Positions 47,775 through 60,444 are shown, counted from the stretch's first letter. The stretch is 64,000 nucleotides of DNA from Sciurus carolinensis (GCF_902686445.1 NC_062219.1:106393160-106457159); one strand, 5' to 3'. The notes: generated by a model not told the origin, from the letters alone. Translations and numbers: made by a program.

Positions 47775-50700
47775 ATGTCAAAAACAAATATGAGTCAATT
47801 GACTGGGAATACAAATCATATCACAATAATAACCCTGAATGTTAATGGCCTGAACTCATCAATCAAAAGACACAGACTGGCAGATTGGATTAAAAAGAAA
47901 AATTCAACAATATGCTGCCTGCAAGAGACTCATCTCATAGCAAGAGACACCCATAGACTAAAGGTGAAAGGATGGGGAAAAACATACCATGCACACGGAC
48001 ACAGCAAAAAAGCTGGAGTATCCATCCTCATTTCAGATAATGTGGACTTCAAACCAAAACTAGTCAGAAGGGATAAAGAAGGACATTACATGCTGCTTAA
48101 GGGAAGCATAAATCAGCAAGACATAACAATCATAAATATCTATGCCCCGAACATTGGCTCATCCACGTACGTCAAACAAATCCTTCTCAATTCCAGAAAT
48201 CAAATAGACCACAACACAATAATACTAGGCGATTTTAACACACCTCTCTCACCACTGGATAGATCGTCCAAACAAAAATTGAATAAAGAAACTATAGATC
48301 TCAACAACACAATCAACAATTTAGACTTAACAGACATATATAGAATATACCATCCAACAAAGAACGAATACACTTTCTTATCAGCAGCACATGGATCCTT
48401 CTCTAAAATAGACCATATTTTATGCCACAAAGCTACTGTTAGCAAATACAAGAAGATAGAGATACTACCTTGTACTCTATCAGATCATATGGATTGAAAT
48501 TAGAAATAAATGACAAAATAAAAAACAGAAACTTCTCCAATACCTGGAGACTAAATAATACACTATTATATGATGAATGGATAACAGAAGACATCAGGAG
48601 GGAAATAAAAAAATTCTTAGAAGTAAACGAGAACAAAGACACATCATATCAAAATCTCTGGGACACTATGAAAGCAGTACTTAGAGGAAGATTTATTTCA
48701 TGGGGCGCATTCAACAAAAGAAGTAGAAATCAACAAATAAACGACTTAACACTACAGCTCAAAGCCCTAGAAAAAGAAGAGCAGATCAATACCAAAAGTA
48801 GTAGAAGACAGGAAATAGTTAAAATCAGAGCCGAAATCAACGAAATCGAAACAAAAGAAACAATTGGAAAAATTAACAAAATAAATAGTTGGTTCTTTGA
48901 AAAAATAAATAAAATTGATAAACCCTTAGCCACACTAACAAAGAGAAAGAGGGAGAAAACTCAAATTACTAAAATTTGGAATGAACAAGGAAACATCACA
49001 ACAGACACGAGTGAAATACAAAACATAATTAGAAGCTATTTCGAAAATCTATACTCCAACAAAACAGAAAACCTCGAAGACATCAACAAATTTCTAGAGA
49101 CATATGAATTACCTAAACTGAGCGAGGAGGATATACACAACTTAAATAAACCAATTTCAAGCAATGAAATAGAAGAGGTCATCAAAAGCCTACCAACAAA
49201 GAAAAGTCCAGGACCAGATGGGTTCTCAGCCGAGTTCTACAAAACCTTTAAAGAAGAGCTCATTCCAATACTCCTCAAACTATTCCATGAAATAGAAGAG
49301 GAGGGAACCCTCCCAAACTCGTTCTATGAAGCCAATATCACCCTGATACCTAAACCAGACAGAGACACATTGAGGAAAGAAAATTTCAGACCAATATCTT
49401 TAATGAACATCAACGCAAAAATTCTCAACAAAATTTTAGCAAATCGCATACAAATATATATTAAAAAGATAGTGCACCACGATCAAGTGGGTTTTATCCC
49501 AGGGATGCAAGGTTGGTTCAACATTCGGAAATCAATAAATGTCATTCACCATATCAACAGACTTAAAGTTAAGAATCACATGATTATTTCAATAGATGCA
49601 GAAAAAGCATTCGATAAAATACAGCATCCCTTCATGCTCAAAACACTAGAAAAAATTGGGGTAGTGGGAACATTCCTAAACATTATAAAGGCAATCTACG
49701 CTAAGCCCGTGGCTAATATCATTCTAAATGATGAAAAACTGAAAGCGTTCCCCCTAAAAACTGGAACAAGGCAGGGATGCCCTCTTTCACCACTTCTATT
49801 CAACATCGTCCTTGAGACTCTAGCCAGAGCAATCAGACAAACCAAAGAAATTAAAGGGATACGAATAGGAAAAGAAGAACTCAAACTATCCCTGTTCGCT
49901 GATGACATGATTATATATTTAGAGGAACCTGGAAATTCCACCAGAAAACTTTTAGAACTCATAAGTGAATTCAGTAAAGTAGCAGGTTACAAGATCAATG
50001 CTCATAAATCCAATGCATTTTTATACATAAGTGATGAATCTTCAGAAAGAGAAATTAGGAAAACTACCCCATTCACAATAGCATCGAAAAAAATAAAATA
50101 CTTGGGAATCAATCTCACAAAAGAGGTGAAAGACCTCTACAATGAGAACTACAGAACACTAAAGAAAGAAATTCAAGAAAACCTTAGAAGATGGAAAGAT
50201 CTCCCATGTTCTGGATAGGCAGAATTAATATTGTCAAAATGGCCATACTACCTAAAGTGCTATACAGATTCAATGCAATTCCAATTAAAATCCCAATGAT
50301 GTACCTTGCAGAAATAGAGCAAGCAATTATGAAATTCATCTGGAAGAATAAAAAACCTAGAATAGCTAAAGCAATCCTCAGTAGCAAGAGCGAAGCAGGG
50401 GGTATTGCAATACCAGATCTTCAACTCTACTACAAAGCAATAGTAACAAAAACAGCATGGTATTGGTACCAAAATAGACAGGTAGATCAATGGTACAGAA
50501 GAGAGGACATGGACACAAACCCAAATAAATACAATTTTCTCATACTAGACAAAGGTTCCAACAATATGCAATGGAGAAAAGATAGCCTCTTCAACAAATG
50601 GTGCTGGGAAAAACTGGAAAACCATATGCAACAGAATGAAATTAAACCCCTATCTCTCACCCTACACAAAACTCAACTCAAAATGGATCAAGGACCTCGA

Positions 50701-51622
50701 AATCAGACCAGAGACCCTGCATCTTATAGAAGAAAAAGTAGGTCCAAATCTTCAACTTGTTGGCTTAGGATCAGACTTCCTTAACAGGACTCCCATAGCA
50801 CAAGAAATAAAAGCAAGAATCAACAACTGGGATAGATTCAAACTAAAAAGCTTTCTCTCAGCAAAGGAAACTATCAGAAATGTGAAGAGAGAGCCTACAG
50901 AGTGGGAGAATATCTTTGCCAACCATACCTCAGATAGAGCGCTAATTTCCAGAATCTGTAAAGAACTCAAAAAACTCTACACCAAGAATACAAATAATCC
51001 AATCAACAAATGGGCTAAGGAAATGAATAGACACTTCACAGAAGAAGATGTACAAGAAATCAACAGATATATGAAAAAATGTTCAACATCCCTAGTAATA
51101 AGGGAAATGCAAATCAAAACTACCCTAAGATTTCATCTCATCCCAATTAGAATGGCGATTATCAAGAACACAAGCAACAATAGGTGTTGGCGAGGATGTG
51201 GGGAAAAAGGTACACTCATACATTGCTGGTGGGATTGCAAATTAGTGCAGCCACTCTGGAAAGCAGTATGGAGATTCCTCAGAAATCTTGGAATGGAACC
51301 ACCATTTGACCCAGCTATCCCACTCCTTGGCCTATACCCAAAGAACTTAAAATCAGCATACTACAGAGATACAGCCACATCAATGTTCATTGCTGCTCAA
51401 TTCACCATAGCCAGATTGTGGAACCAACCTAGATGCCCTTCAGTTGATGAATGGATAAAGAAACTGTGGCATATATATAAAATGGAATATTACTCCGCAA
51501 TGAAGAATGATAAAATTATGGCATTTGTAGGCAAATGGACGAAATTGGAGAATATCATGCTAAGTGAGATAAGCCAATCTCAAAAAACTAAAGGACGAAT
51601 GATCTCGCTGATAAGCGGATGA
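47775..51622 (+). pseudogene. L1 ORF2 (endonuclease and reverse transcriptase), three frameshifts
   Basis: ORF2 nicks target DNA and reverse-transcribes L1 RNA there. The endonuclease (47,775-48,490) keeps the expected catalytic neighbourhoods: LNVNGLN, QETH, GDFNT and the terminal SDH. A missing base near 48,488 breaks the frame right after SDH. The reverse transcriptase (about 48,960-50,100) has [26 protein letters not shown] and the catalytic FADD (49,895-49,906). A missing T near 50,211 and an extra A near 50,610 shift the frame twice more. The C-terminal part (50,636-51,622 frame) has the C-X3-C-X7-H-X4-C motif and the normal stop. Single-base indels only, consistent with a young copy. 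Confidence 0.94.
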
Positions 51623-51775
51623 GGACATATAATGGGGGGTGGGAGGGGGTTAGCATTAGGTTTAGGGTTAGGTTTAGGGTTAGGGATAAGGAGAGCGGTA
51701 AGAATGGAGGAAAGAAGGACTGTATAGAGGGAAAAGAGGGGTGGGAGGGGTGGGGGAAAGGGAAAAAAAATAATG
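51623..51775 (+). other. L1 3' UTR with G-rich block and TTAGGG-like repeats
   Basis: It begins ACATATAATGGGGGGTGGGAG and continues with GGTTTAGGGTTAGGTTTAGG-type repeats, then a polypurine tract. G-runs here could form G-quadruplexes. It ends prematurely in an A-rich stretch. Confidence 0.85.
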
Positions 51776-51790
51776 AATATCAATAATCCC

Positions 51791-51910
51791 TACCCTGGTA
51801 TGGTGACTAGGAGGCTGAGATAGTAGGATAGTAGCATTGCTTTAGTCTAAGAGTTCAAGGTCAACCTGGGCAATATAACCAGACCCTATTCTTAAAAGAA
51901 AAAAAAAATT
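51791..51910 (+). mobile_element. B1/7SL-like SINE monomer
   Basis: Contains 'CTAGGAGGCTGAGATAGTAG', 'AAGAGTTCAAGGTCAACCTG' and 'GGGCAATATAACCAGACCCT', then an A-rich tail. It resembles a B1/PB1-type 7SL RNA-derived monomer and lacks an ID half. Confidence 0.75.
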
Positions 51911-51997
51911 CTGCCCATTTTTTCACAGTCTTATACTATCATGACATAATATTTCTGAATGTTTCATGATAATAAAACATGTGAACATCATTATTAT

Positions 51998-54657
51998 AGA
52001 TATTCCTGGGAGATACTGCAGGTTTAGTTCCAATCTGCCAAAATAAAACAAAGGTCACAACAAAGCAAGTCACATGAAATTTTTGGTTTTGTAGTGCATA
52101 TATAAGTTAAGTTTACACAGTTCTGCAGCCCACTCAGTGTACAAATAACATTATATCTAGAAATGCATGTGCCTTAATTGAAAAATACTTTATTTCTAAA
52201 AGGTACTAATGATCATCTGAACCTTCAGTGACATTTAATGTTTTTGCTGGTGAGAGTCTTGTCTCAATGTTCATGGTTGCTGACTGATCTGGGTGATAGT
52301 TGCCAAGGGTTGGGGAGGCCATGCCAGTTTCTTAAGGTAAGACAGTAATTTAATTTGCCATACTAATCAGTTCTTCCTTCACAAAATATTTCTCTATAGT
52401 TTGCAGTGCTATTTGATAGCATTTTATCCACAGAAAGACTTACCTCAGAATCAAAATTGTTCCTGTCAAAATTTATCATTGCCTCATCAAATAAGTTTAT
52501 ATAACATTATAAATTTTTTACTGTCATTTCAACAACGTTCAGGGTATCTTAACCAAGAATGGATTGTAGATCAAAAAACCAATTGCTTTGCTCATCTGTA
52601 AGAAGCAGTTCTTCAGTAGTATGGAAATTCCTCAAAAACTTGGAATGGAACCACCATTTGACCCAGTTATCCCACTCCTCAGTTTATACCCAAAGGACTT
52701 AAAATCAGCATACTACAGTGATGCAGCCACATCAATGTTTACAGTAACTCAACTCACAATAGCTAGGATATGGAACCAACCTAGGTACCCTTCAACAGAT
52801 GAATGGATAAAGAAACTGTGGTATATATGCACAATGGAGTATTACTCAGTCAAAGAGAAGAATGATTTTATGACATTTGCTAGCAAACTGATGATTGTAG
52901 AGACTATCATGCTAAGTGAAGTAAGCCAGTCCCAAAAAACCAAAGGTGGAATGTTTTCTCTGATAAGTGGAAGTTAACCCACAATAAGGGCTGGGGGATA
53001 GAAGTGGAATAGGTTAGACAATGGGTGATGGAGGGAAGGGAGGGGGGGTAAGCAAAGAAAAGACAGTGGAATGAACCTGACGTAGTTTTCCCATGTACAC
53101 ATATAAAAACAACACAGTGAATCCCACCATCACATACATCCATAAGAATGGGACTCTAACTAGAATAAGATATATTCCATGCTTGTATAATTATATCAAA
53201 ATGGATTCTGCTATCATATATAACTAAATAGAACCAATTTAAAAAACAGTTCTTTATCTGTTGATGTTTTATCATGAGATGGCAGGAATTCAGTCACATC
53301 TCCAAAGTCCACTTCTAATTTTATTTCTCTTGCTCTTTCCACCATGTCTGCTATTACTTCCTCCACTGAAATCTTGGACTCCTCAAGTCTTGAGGATTGG
53401 AATCAATTTCTTCCAAACCCCTAATAATGTTGATATCTTGATCTCTTCCCATGAATTAGAAATGTATTTAATAGTATCTAGACTGGCAAATCTTTTCCAG
53501 AAGGTGTTCAATTTACTTTGCCCAGATCCATCAGTGGAATTATTATCTATGGCAGTTAAAACCTTATAAAATATATCTCTTAAATAATAGGACCTGAATA
53601 TAAAATTAGTCTTTGTCCATTGACTGAAGAATGGATACTATGTCAGCAGGCATGAACACAACATTCATCTCACTGTAGATCTCCATCAAAGTTCTTGGGT
53701 AACCAGGTACGTTGTCAATACTTAGAAAGTAAGTATTTTTTTCTGAGTAGTGGATTCCAACGGTGGACTTAAAATATTCAGTAAAACATATTGAGAACCA
53801 AAGGGATCTCATCTGGGCTTTGTTCCATTTTAGAGCCCAGGCAGAGTAGATTTAGTAAAATTCTTAAGGATTCTAGGTTCTAGGATTTTCAGAATGGTAA
53901 GTGAATATTGGCTTCAGCTTCAAGTCACCAGTTCATTGTCAGCCTGTCCTTTGAAGCTTCGAGGCCAGGTATTGATTTCTCCACTCTTTCTATGAAAGTC
54001 TGGATGGTATCTTCTGCTGGGAAAAATCTATTTTATCTGCATTGAAAGTATATTGTTAGTGCCTTCATCAGTGACTTCAGATAGGTCCTCCAGGCAAAGT
54101 GTAGCTTCTACATTCACAGTTTACTGCTTCTGCCTGCTCATTTATGGTATAGAGATGGCTTCTTTCCTTGAAACTCATGAGCCAGTCTCTGCTAACTTCA
54201 AATTTTTCTTCTGCAGTTTCCTCACCTTTCTCAGTCTTCAAAAAATTGAATAGAGTGTGGCTTTGCTCTGGGTTAGGCTTTAGCTTAAGGGAAAGTTGTG
54301 GCTGCTTTGATCTTCTATCAGAACTCTAAAACTTTCTCCACATTGGCGATCCAGCTGCTGCGCTTTCTCAACTTCTATGTGTTCACTGGGGTGTCCCTTT
54401 TATTTTCCTTCAAACACCTCTTCTCTGGAACCACCAAACTTGGCTGCCTGACACAAGAGGCCTAGCTTGTAGCTTATCTTGGCATTTTACATGACTTTCT
54501 TGCCAAACTTTATAATTTCTAAGTAATTGAATTCTAATTTAACATGAGAAATGTGGATTCTTCCTTTCACTCTAATCCTTAGAGGCCATGGCAGGGTTAT
54601 TAGTTGGCCTCATTTGACTATTTCAATGTCACCAGGAATAGGGAGACCCAAGAAGAA

Positions 54658-54688
<31 letters not shown>

Positions 54689-54945
54689 ATGGAGGAGTCA
54701 GAACAAAAAAAGCATTCATCAATTAAATTCAGCATCTTTTATGGATGCACTTCTTATTGCTTAAAACAAGTTCAAGAGTAACATCAAAGGCCATTGGTCA
54801 TGTACCATCATTACAGATAAAATAATATTGAAAATGTTTATAATAGTATGAGAATCATCAAAGTGTGGCAGAGATATAAAGTGGACACTGAGAGACTGGC
54901 TCCACACAAGATTGTCATAAGGTTTTAACTTATAAAGAAAATATT
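51998..54945 (-). mobile_element. Tigger-family (pogo-type) DNA transposon remnant, split by an L1
   Basis: Two parts (51,998-52,602 and 53,246-54,945) are colinear with Tigger1-like elements. The left end has 'GGAGATACTGCAGGTTTAG'. A minus-strand transposase frame around 53,606-53,812 has the DDE-domain signature FLSIDNVPGYPRTLMEIYSE followed by 'NVVFMPADIVSILQ', close to the family 'DNAPGHP...FMPANTTSILQPMD' pattern. The DNA-binding part is decayed further along (54,300-54,620). Many indels and stops show it is an old fossil. Tigger transposases use a cut-and-paste mechanism at TA sites. Confidence 0.88.
52603..53250 (+). mobile_element. 5'-truncated older L1 inserted in the Tigger remnant
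   Basis: It carries the ORF2 C-terminus ('[15 protein letters not shown]' at about 52,640, through 'MFSLISGS'), a diverged 3' UTR and a poly(A)-like end near 53,244. The flanks GCAGTTCTT (52,606) and ACAGTTCTT (53,246) look like its duplicated target, and the Tigger sequence continues on both sides. Confidence 0.88.
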
Positions 54946-55385
54946 AGGATTGTGGGGACATGATAGACATCTTCAAATGTCATTATTCTTTGTTCACTGG
55001 TCTGTTAATTTGGGATGCCCTAACATCTTCCCAAATCCAATTCATCATCTAACCTTCCACCAAACAGTTCTTTCTGGAACATACTTAGCATATATTTCCC
55101 TTCTGCTTAAAATATTTTGATAGATTCTTTCTTATAAAGTATTAACTTGAATTGTTACATGTTTTTATAAATTATCTATAAGCTCTATTCTCACCTTTTT
55201 TTCCTTCCATAGTAAAACAATGCACCTTTTCAAGGGTCCATATCAAATGGCTTGGAAGAATTAGTAGTTTTCTCTTACTATAATACCTTAGGCTTTTCAA
55301 CTTTATCTATGGAAAGAAAAGATGTGATGTTTTATTTCCCTCTTCAGTATCTAGAATATAACCTGTTTTTTATACCTACCTGTAG
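54946..55385. other. Intergenic stretch, nothing recognised
   Basis: AT-rich, without coding potential or recognisable repeats. Confidence 0.45.
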
Positions 55386-56437
55386 AATAACTGGGATAGA
55401 TTCAAACTAAAAAGCTTTCTCTCAGCAAAGGAAACTATCAGCAATGTGAAGAAAGAGCCTACAGAGTGGGAGAAAATCTTTGCCAATCATACTTCAGATA
55501 GAGCACTAATCTCCAGAATCTATAAAGAACTCAAAAAACTCTACACCAAGAATGCAAATAATCCAATCGACAAATGGGCTAAGGAAATGAATAGACACTT
55601 CACAGAAGAAGATGTACAAGCAATCAACAAACATATGGAAAAATGTTCAACATCTCTAGTAATAAGAGAAATGCAAATCAAAACCACCCTAAGATTCCAT
55701 CTCACCCCAGTTAGAATGGCGATTATCAAGAATACAAGCAACAACAGGTGTTGGCAAGGATGTGGGGAGAAAGGTATACTCATACATTGCTGGTGGGGAG
55801 GCAAATTAGTGCAGCCACTCTGGAAAGCAGTATGGAGACTCCTTAGAAAACTTGGAATGGAACCACCATTTGACCCAGCTATCCCACTCCTTGGCCTATA
55901 CCCAAAGGACTTAAAATCAGCATATTACAGAATAACAGCCACATCAATGTTCATAGCTGCTCAGTTCACAATAGCCAGATTGTGGAACCAACCTAGATGT
56001 TCTTCAATTGATGAATGGATAAAGAAATTGTGGTATATATATACAATGGAATATTTCTCAGCCATAAAGTATGATAAAATGATGGCATTTGCAGGCAAAT
56101 GGATGAAACTGGAGAATATCATGCTAAGTGAGATAAGCCAATCTCAAAAAACCAAAGGAAGAATGATATCGCTAATAAGTGGATGATGACACATAATGGG
56201 GGGTGGGAGGGGTTAGTGTTAGGGTTAGAGTTAGGTTTAGGGAGGGGGGCAAGAATGGAGGAAGGAAGGGCTGTATAGAGGGAAAAGATTGGTGGGAGGG
56301 GTGGGGGGGAAGGGAAAAAAATAACAGAATGAATCAACCATTACCCTATGTAAATTTATGATTACACAGATGGTATGCCTTTATGCCATGTACAAACAGA
56401 GAAACAACATGTATCCCATTTGTTTACAATTAAAAAA
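55386..56437 (+). mobile_element. 5'-truncated young L1 (ORF2 C-terminus and full 3' end)
   Basis: It starts in ORF2 at '[15 protein letters not shown]' and is open to the ORF2 stop at 56,186. It includes the cysteine/histidine motif, then the 3' UTR with G-rich and TTAGGG-like blocks, the full terminal segment and poly(A). The host target duplication is not evident. Confidence 0.95.
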
Positions 56438-57439
56438 AAAAAAGAGTGGAAGAGATAGCCTATAAGTTTGGATTATTTTATTGTTCATGAGATTGTAATA
56501 TTTCAAAATACTCTCATTCATATATGTACCTAATTGCACACATGTATTAGTACTCTTATTGCAAAAATAAAAAAACTCAATTCAAAATGACTTCAACAAT
56601 AATAAGGTTTTTAAGGATTTCAGTGTCATCAGGTCACCAAATTCATTTCAAATTCATTTCATCTCAGTTCTGACTCCCCACCATATGTTGGATTTACCTG
56701 CATGTTATGTTCTAATCTCACTAAAAATCAACCTGTACTTTAAAATATGCAATGAAGAATACGGTATTTATTATTGCATTGAGTGATTTTTTAAGCAAAC
56801 AAAAAAAATGAAACAAAACAGTAAGATCTAATATCACCACCCAGCTTCCCTAGGTCAGACTTCAAAGAGTAAGATCTTTGACTCAAGGAATGAGGTACTT
56901 CTCTAAGAAGGAACACATGATTGAAAGCAGAGAACCAGGATAGGGGATGGTAAGTATTTGCAACTATCTACTATTTCTGAAAAACTGAGGCCTTTTTTGT
57001 CTTTTTTTGTCTTTTTTGTCAAGGAACAAAAAGAAATGTTAGAAGTTGATGTTAGTAGATATAAAAGCTCAGACTCTGAACTGGTTGTTCCTCCTGTTGC
57101 CTCCAACTTGCTAGGAAGAAAAATTATGAGACTATGGGGCCTGAGGATCATGGGAGTCTAGGAGAAATGACCCTCTTTATTTTATGGGGCAAATTAAATA
57201 GCCACAGCTATAATGCCCCAGCATTAAAAACCTAGGATGACATGACCCATAAATTCTTTTTGAGTTCTGTGTTTTAAAAACCACATTTTAAACAACATTT
57301 GTTCCTAAATATAATTATTGTATTATCTCAGCCTCTATTTTATTTAAGGTCTAACAATTTCAAATAATTAAGGAGACATCAGCAATCAAAGGAAGGGCGA
57401 TTCCTACTGCAGCTGTGAAAACATGCAAGGTCATTTTGC
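56438..57439. other. Intergenic stretch, nothing recognised
   Basis: Includes tandem TTTTTTGTC units at 56,992-57,020. No coding sequence is recognised. Confidence 0.45.
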
Positions 57440-57840
57440 TTTGAATCCCGTTATTTCACTCAACAAATACTCAAATAGTTCTCACTGTAAGGCATTATTC
57501 CCAGTGCTAAGAATTTGTTAGTAAACAAAACACAAAAATCCTTGTCCTCCTGGGGGAAGATCCACAATTCAGAAGGAAATCTAGGCAAATATGCATGAGC
57601 CATGGTAGTCATCCCTACAGAGAAAAATAAACCAGATAAGGGAGAAAAAGAGAGCCTGTTGCCTAATAGGACATAGCATTAGACATGATGATGTGGAAAA
57701 TCCCACCTGAGAAGACAACACTTCACTTGAAGAAGAACTGAATAGTGGCACCAGGGACTGATCCACGCAGAACACTTTGGAAGAAAGTCCTAAGGTAGGA
57801 ATAGCAAGTGCAAACTTCTCAGGTGTAAGGAGTACCATGA
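57440..57840 (-). mobile_element. Possible L2 LINE 3'-end fragment, antisense
   Basis: 'CACTCAACAAATACTCAAAT', 'CATTATTCCCAGTGCTAAG' and 'GTAAACAAAACACAAAAATC', with a later 'AACAAGTGCAAA'-like block, follow the order of the L2 3' region read in reverse. It is strongly diverged, so the assignment is tentative. Confidence 0.45.
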
Positions 57841-58261
57841 CGACAGAGGAAAATCAGGGGATGAGTAAGCAAGTTGGGAAATAGTGGGGGATGGGTAAGA
57901 GAATTTAAAAATTGAAGGTAAATTTATTCGATCAAAATATGTTTGTTACTAAAGCAGAAATTCAACAGCAAAGTTTGTTGTGGCTTCTTTGCCACAAATC
58001 ATTAAAGCATTGCCAAGAGAAATAATACTGAAATATCTTTTGGACTTCAACTGAGAAGGACATAATCTTTACTCCTTTTTTTCTGGTGGTTATTGACACT
58101 TTTCCTTTGCATTTATCTATCAAACATAAAAAACGCTTTTCATCTAATGATACCCACCAGGTACTTTGCCATTATTTCATTTGCCCACACCCAGGAGCTT
58201 ATCTTATAAATACAGTTACCAGGCCATATATCTTGTGCCAATGTAAATACTTTCAGACTTG
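57841..58261. other. Intergenic stretch, nothing recognised
   Basis: No gene or repeat is recognised. Confidence 0.4.
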
Positions 58262-58469
58262 TTCAAATGCTCTGAAAGTACCAAGGAGTGGGACAGCTGA
58301 GTCAAATGGTCATCCCATTCCTTTTTGGGGGAGTAATCTTCATACTACATTCCAAAGTGGTTCTACTAATTTGTAGTTTTACCAATAATGTAAAAGTGTT
58401 CTTTTTCCAAAAATTCTTGCCAGCAATTATTGCTATTTGTATACTTGATGATTGCCATTCTATCTGGAG

Positions 58470-58764
58470 TGAGATGAATCTCAGTGTAGTTTTTTTTTTT
58501 TTTTTTTGGTTTATTTTTGATTTGTTGTTGTTGTTGTTGTTGTCGTTGCATGGTACTGGGGATTGAAATCAGGGGTGCTTAACCACTAAGCCACATCCCC
58601 AGCCTGTTTTTTATTTTTTATTTTGAGACAAGGTCTCCCCACATTGCTTAGGGTCTCACTAAGTTGCTGAAGCTGGCTTTGAATTCATGATCCTCCTTCC
58701 TCAGCCTCCCGAGTCGCTAGGATTACAGGTGTACCTCACTGTGCCTGCCTCAGTGTACTTTTGA
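58470..58764 (-). mobile_element. B1-ID composite SINE, antisense, nested in old L1
   Basis: The plus strand reads poly(T), a (GTT)n stretch, then 'GGGGATTGAAATCAGGGGTG', 'CTAAGCCACATCCCCAGCC', 'TTTTGAGACAAGGTCTC' and the B1 part. CTCAGTGTAGTTTT and CTCAGTGTACTTTT flank it as near-identical duplications. Confidence 0.93.
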
Positions 58765-58913
58765 TTTGCATTTCTCTAATTGCTAAGGATGTTGAACCTT
58801 TTTTCAAATATTTGTAGGCCATCTGTATTTCTTCTTTTGATAAGTGTCTGTTGAGCTCATTCATTGATTGGATTATTTTTGCTTGGTTGTTTTGCTGTTA
58901 AATTTTTTTAGTT

Positions 58914-59847
58914 CCTTCAAAAAACTCTACACCAAGAATACAAATAATCCAATCAACAAATGGGCTAAGGAAATGAACAGACACTTCACAGAAGAAGATG
59001 TACAAGCAATCAACAGATATATGAAAAAGTGTTCAACATCTCTAGTAATAAGAGAAATGCAAATCAAAACTACCCTAAGATTCCATCTCACCCCAATTAG
59101 AATGGCGATTATCAAGAACACAAGCAACAATAGGTGTTGGAGAGGATGTGGGGAAAAAGGTACACTCATACATTGCTGGTGGGGTTGTAAATTACTACAG
59201 CCACTCTGGAAAGCAGTATGGAGATTCCTCAGAAAGCTTGGAATGGAACCACCATTTGACCCAGCTATCCCACTCCTTGGCCTATACCCAAAGGACTTAA
59301 AATCAGCATACTACAGAGATACAGCCACACCAATGTTCATTGCTGCTCAATTCACCATAGCCAGATTGTGGAACCAACCTAGATGTTCTTCAATTGATGA
59401 ATGGATAAAGAAACTGTGGCATATATATAAAATGGAATATTACTCCACCATAAAGAATGATAAAATGATGGCATTTGCAGGCAAATGGATGAAATTGGAG
59501 AATATCATGCTAAGTGAGATAAGTCAATCTCAAAAAACTAAAGGACGAATGATCTCGCTGATAAGCGGATGAGGACATATAATGGGGGGTGGGAGGGGCT
59601 AGGGTTAGGGTTAGGGTTAGGATTAGGTTTAGGGTTAGGGTTAAGGAGAGTGGTAAGAATGGAAGGAAGGAAGGACTGTATAGAGGGAAAAGAGGAGTGG
59701 GAGGGGTGGGGGGGAAGGGGAAAAAATAGCAGAATGAATCAAACAACATTAACCTATGTAAACATATGATTACACAAATGGTATGCCTTGACTCCATGTA
59801 CAAACAGAGAAACAACATGTATCCCATTTGTTTACAATAAAAAAATT
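58914..59847 (+). mobile_element. 5'-truncated young L1 nested in the old antisense L1
   Basis: It starts at '[20 protein letters not shown]' of ORF2 and is open to the ORF2 stop (59,572). It then has a complete 3' UTR with the longest TTAGGG-like block in the window (59,600-59,645) and the full terminal segment. AAATTTTTTT-type sequence at both ends is the likely, imperfect duplication. The 234-codon frame that begins at 58,868 is a chance fusion with the antisense host sequence. Confidence 0.95.
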
Positions 59848-60305
59848 TTTTTGAGTTTTTTATATATTCTGGATATTAATCCCCCATCAGGAGAATAGCT
59901 AGCAAAGATTTCCTCCCATTCATGAGGCTCTCTCTTCATGCTCATTACCATTGCCAGAAGCTTTTTAATTTTATGCTATCCCACTTATTAATTGTCGGTT
60001 TTATTTCTTAAGCTTCAATAGTCTTATTAAGGAAGTCAGTGCCCACACCAATATGTTCAAGTGTTGATTCTGTGTTTTCTTGGAGTAGTTTAAGTGTTTC
60101 TGGTCTAAATCCTAGGCCTTTAATTCACTCTGAGTTGACTTCTATGCAGGGAAGAGATAGAGATGCAGTTTCATTCTGTTACATATGGATATCTAATTTT
60201 TCCAGAACCATTTGTTTTAAAGATTATCTTTCCTCCAACCTATGTGTTTGGCACCTTGATTGAGGACCAGATTACTATATCTCTGTCTTCTAATCAATTT
60301 CATTG

Positions 60306-60444
60306 GTATTTTTTAAAAAATATGTTGTTTTAGTTGTAGGTGGACACAATATCTTTATTTTATTTTTATGTGGTGCTGAGGATCCGACCCAGGACCTCAC
60401 GCATGCTAGGCCAGTGCTCTACCACTGAACCACAACCCCAGCCC
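60306..60444 (-). mobile_element. ID-related SINE with AT-rich tail, antisense
   Basis: Same type as the element at 19,345-19,495. The plus strand ends with 'CTCTACCACTGAACCACAAC' and CCCAGCC, preceded by a 'TTTATTTTATTTTTATG' tail region. Confidence 0.88.

Larger units (their letters stand above)
45596..51775 (+). mobile_element. Near full-length young L1 LINE (6.2 kb)
   Basis: It has the complete L1 layout: 5' UTR with a duplicated unit (45,596-46,681), ORF1 (46,682-47,725), a 49-bp spacer, ORF2 (47,775-51,622) and 3' UTR (51,623-51,775). The 3' end is shortened, because L1 sequence stops at an A-rich point in the 3' UTR before the usual terminal 100 bp. ORF1 carries a nonsense change and frameshifts, and ORF2 three frameshifts, so the copy cannot supply its own proteins. 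A clear target-site duplication was not found. Confidence 0.95.
58262..60300 (-). mobile_element. Old L1 ORF2 fragment, antisense, split by a SINE and a young L1
   Basis: Minus-strand L1 ORF2 sequence occurs in three colinear blocks: about 58,262-58,483, 58,753-58,912 and 59,850-60,300. The plus strand shows typical reversed-L1 text such as 'TGATTGCCATTCTATCTGG' and 'TTTTATATATTCTGGATAT'. A B1-ID SINE separates the first two blocks and a young L1 the last two. Confidence 0.88.

Noticed and set aside
58868..59572. 234-codon open frame with a hydrophobic N-terminus that could pass for a signal peptide
   Set aside because: The first ~20 codons come from old antisense L1 and the rest from a young L1 ORF2 end, so the fusion is accidental.
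59600..59645. Interstitial telomeric sequence
   Set aside because: The TTAGGG-like units lie at the same place in the 3' UTR of most young L1 copies, so they are part of the element rather than a chromosome-fusion scar.
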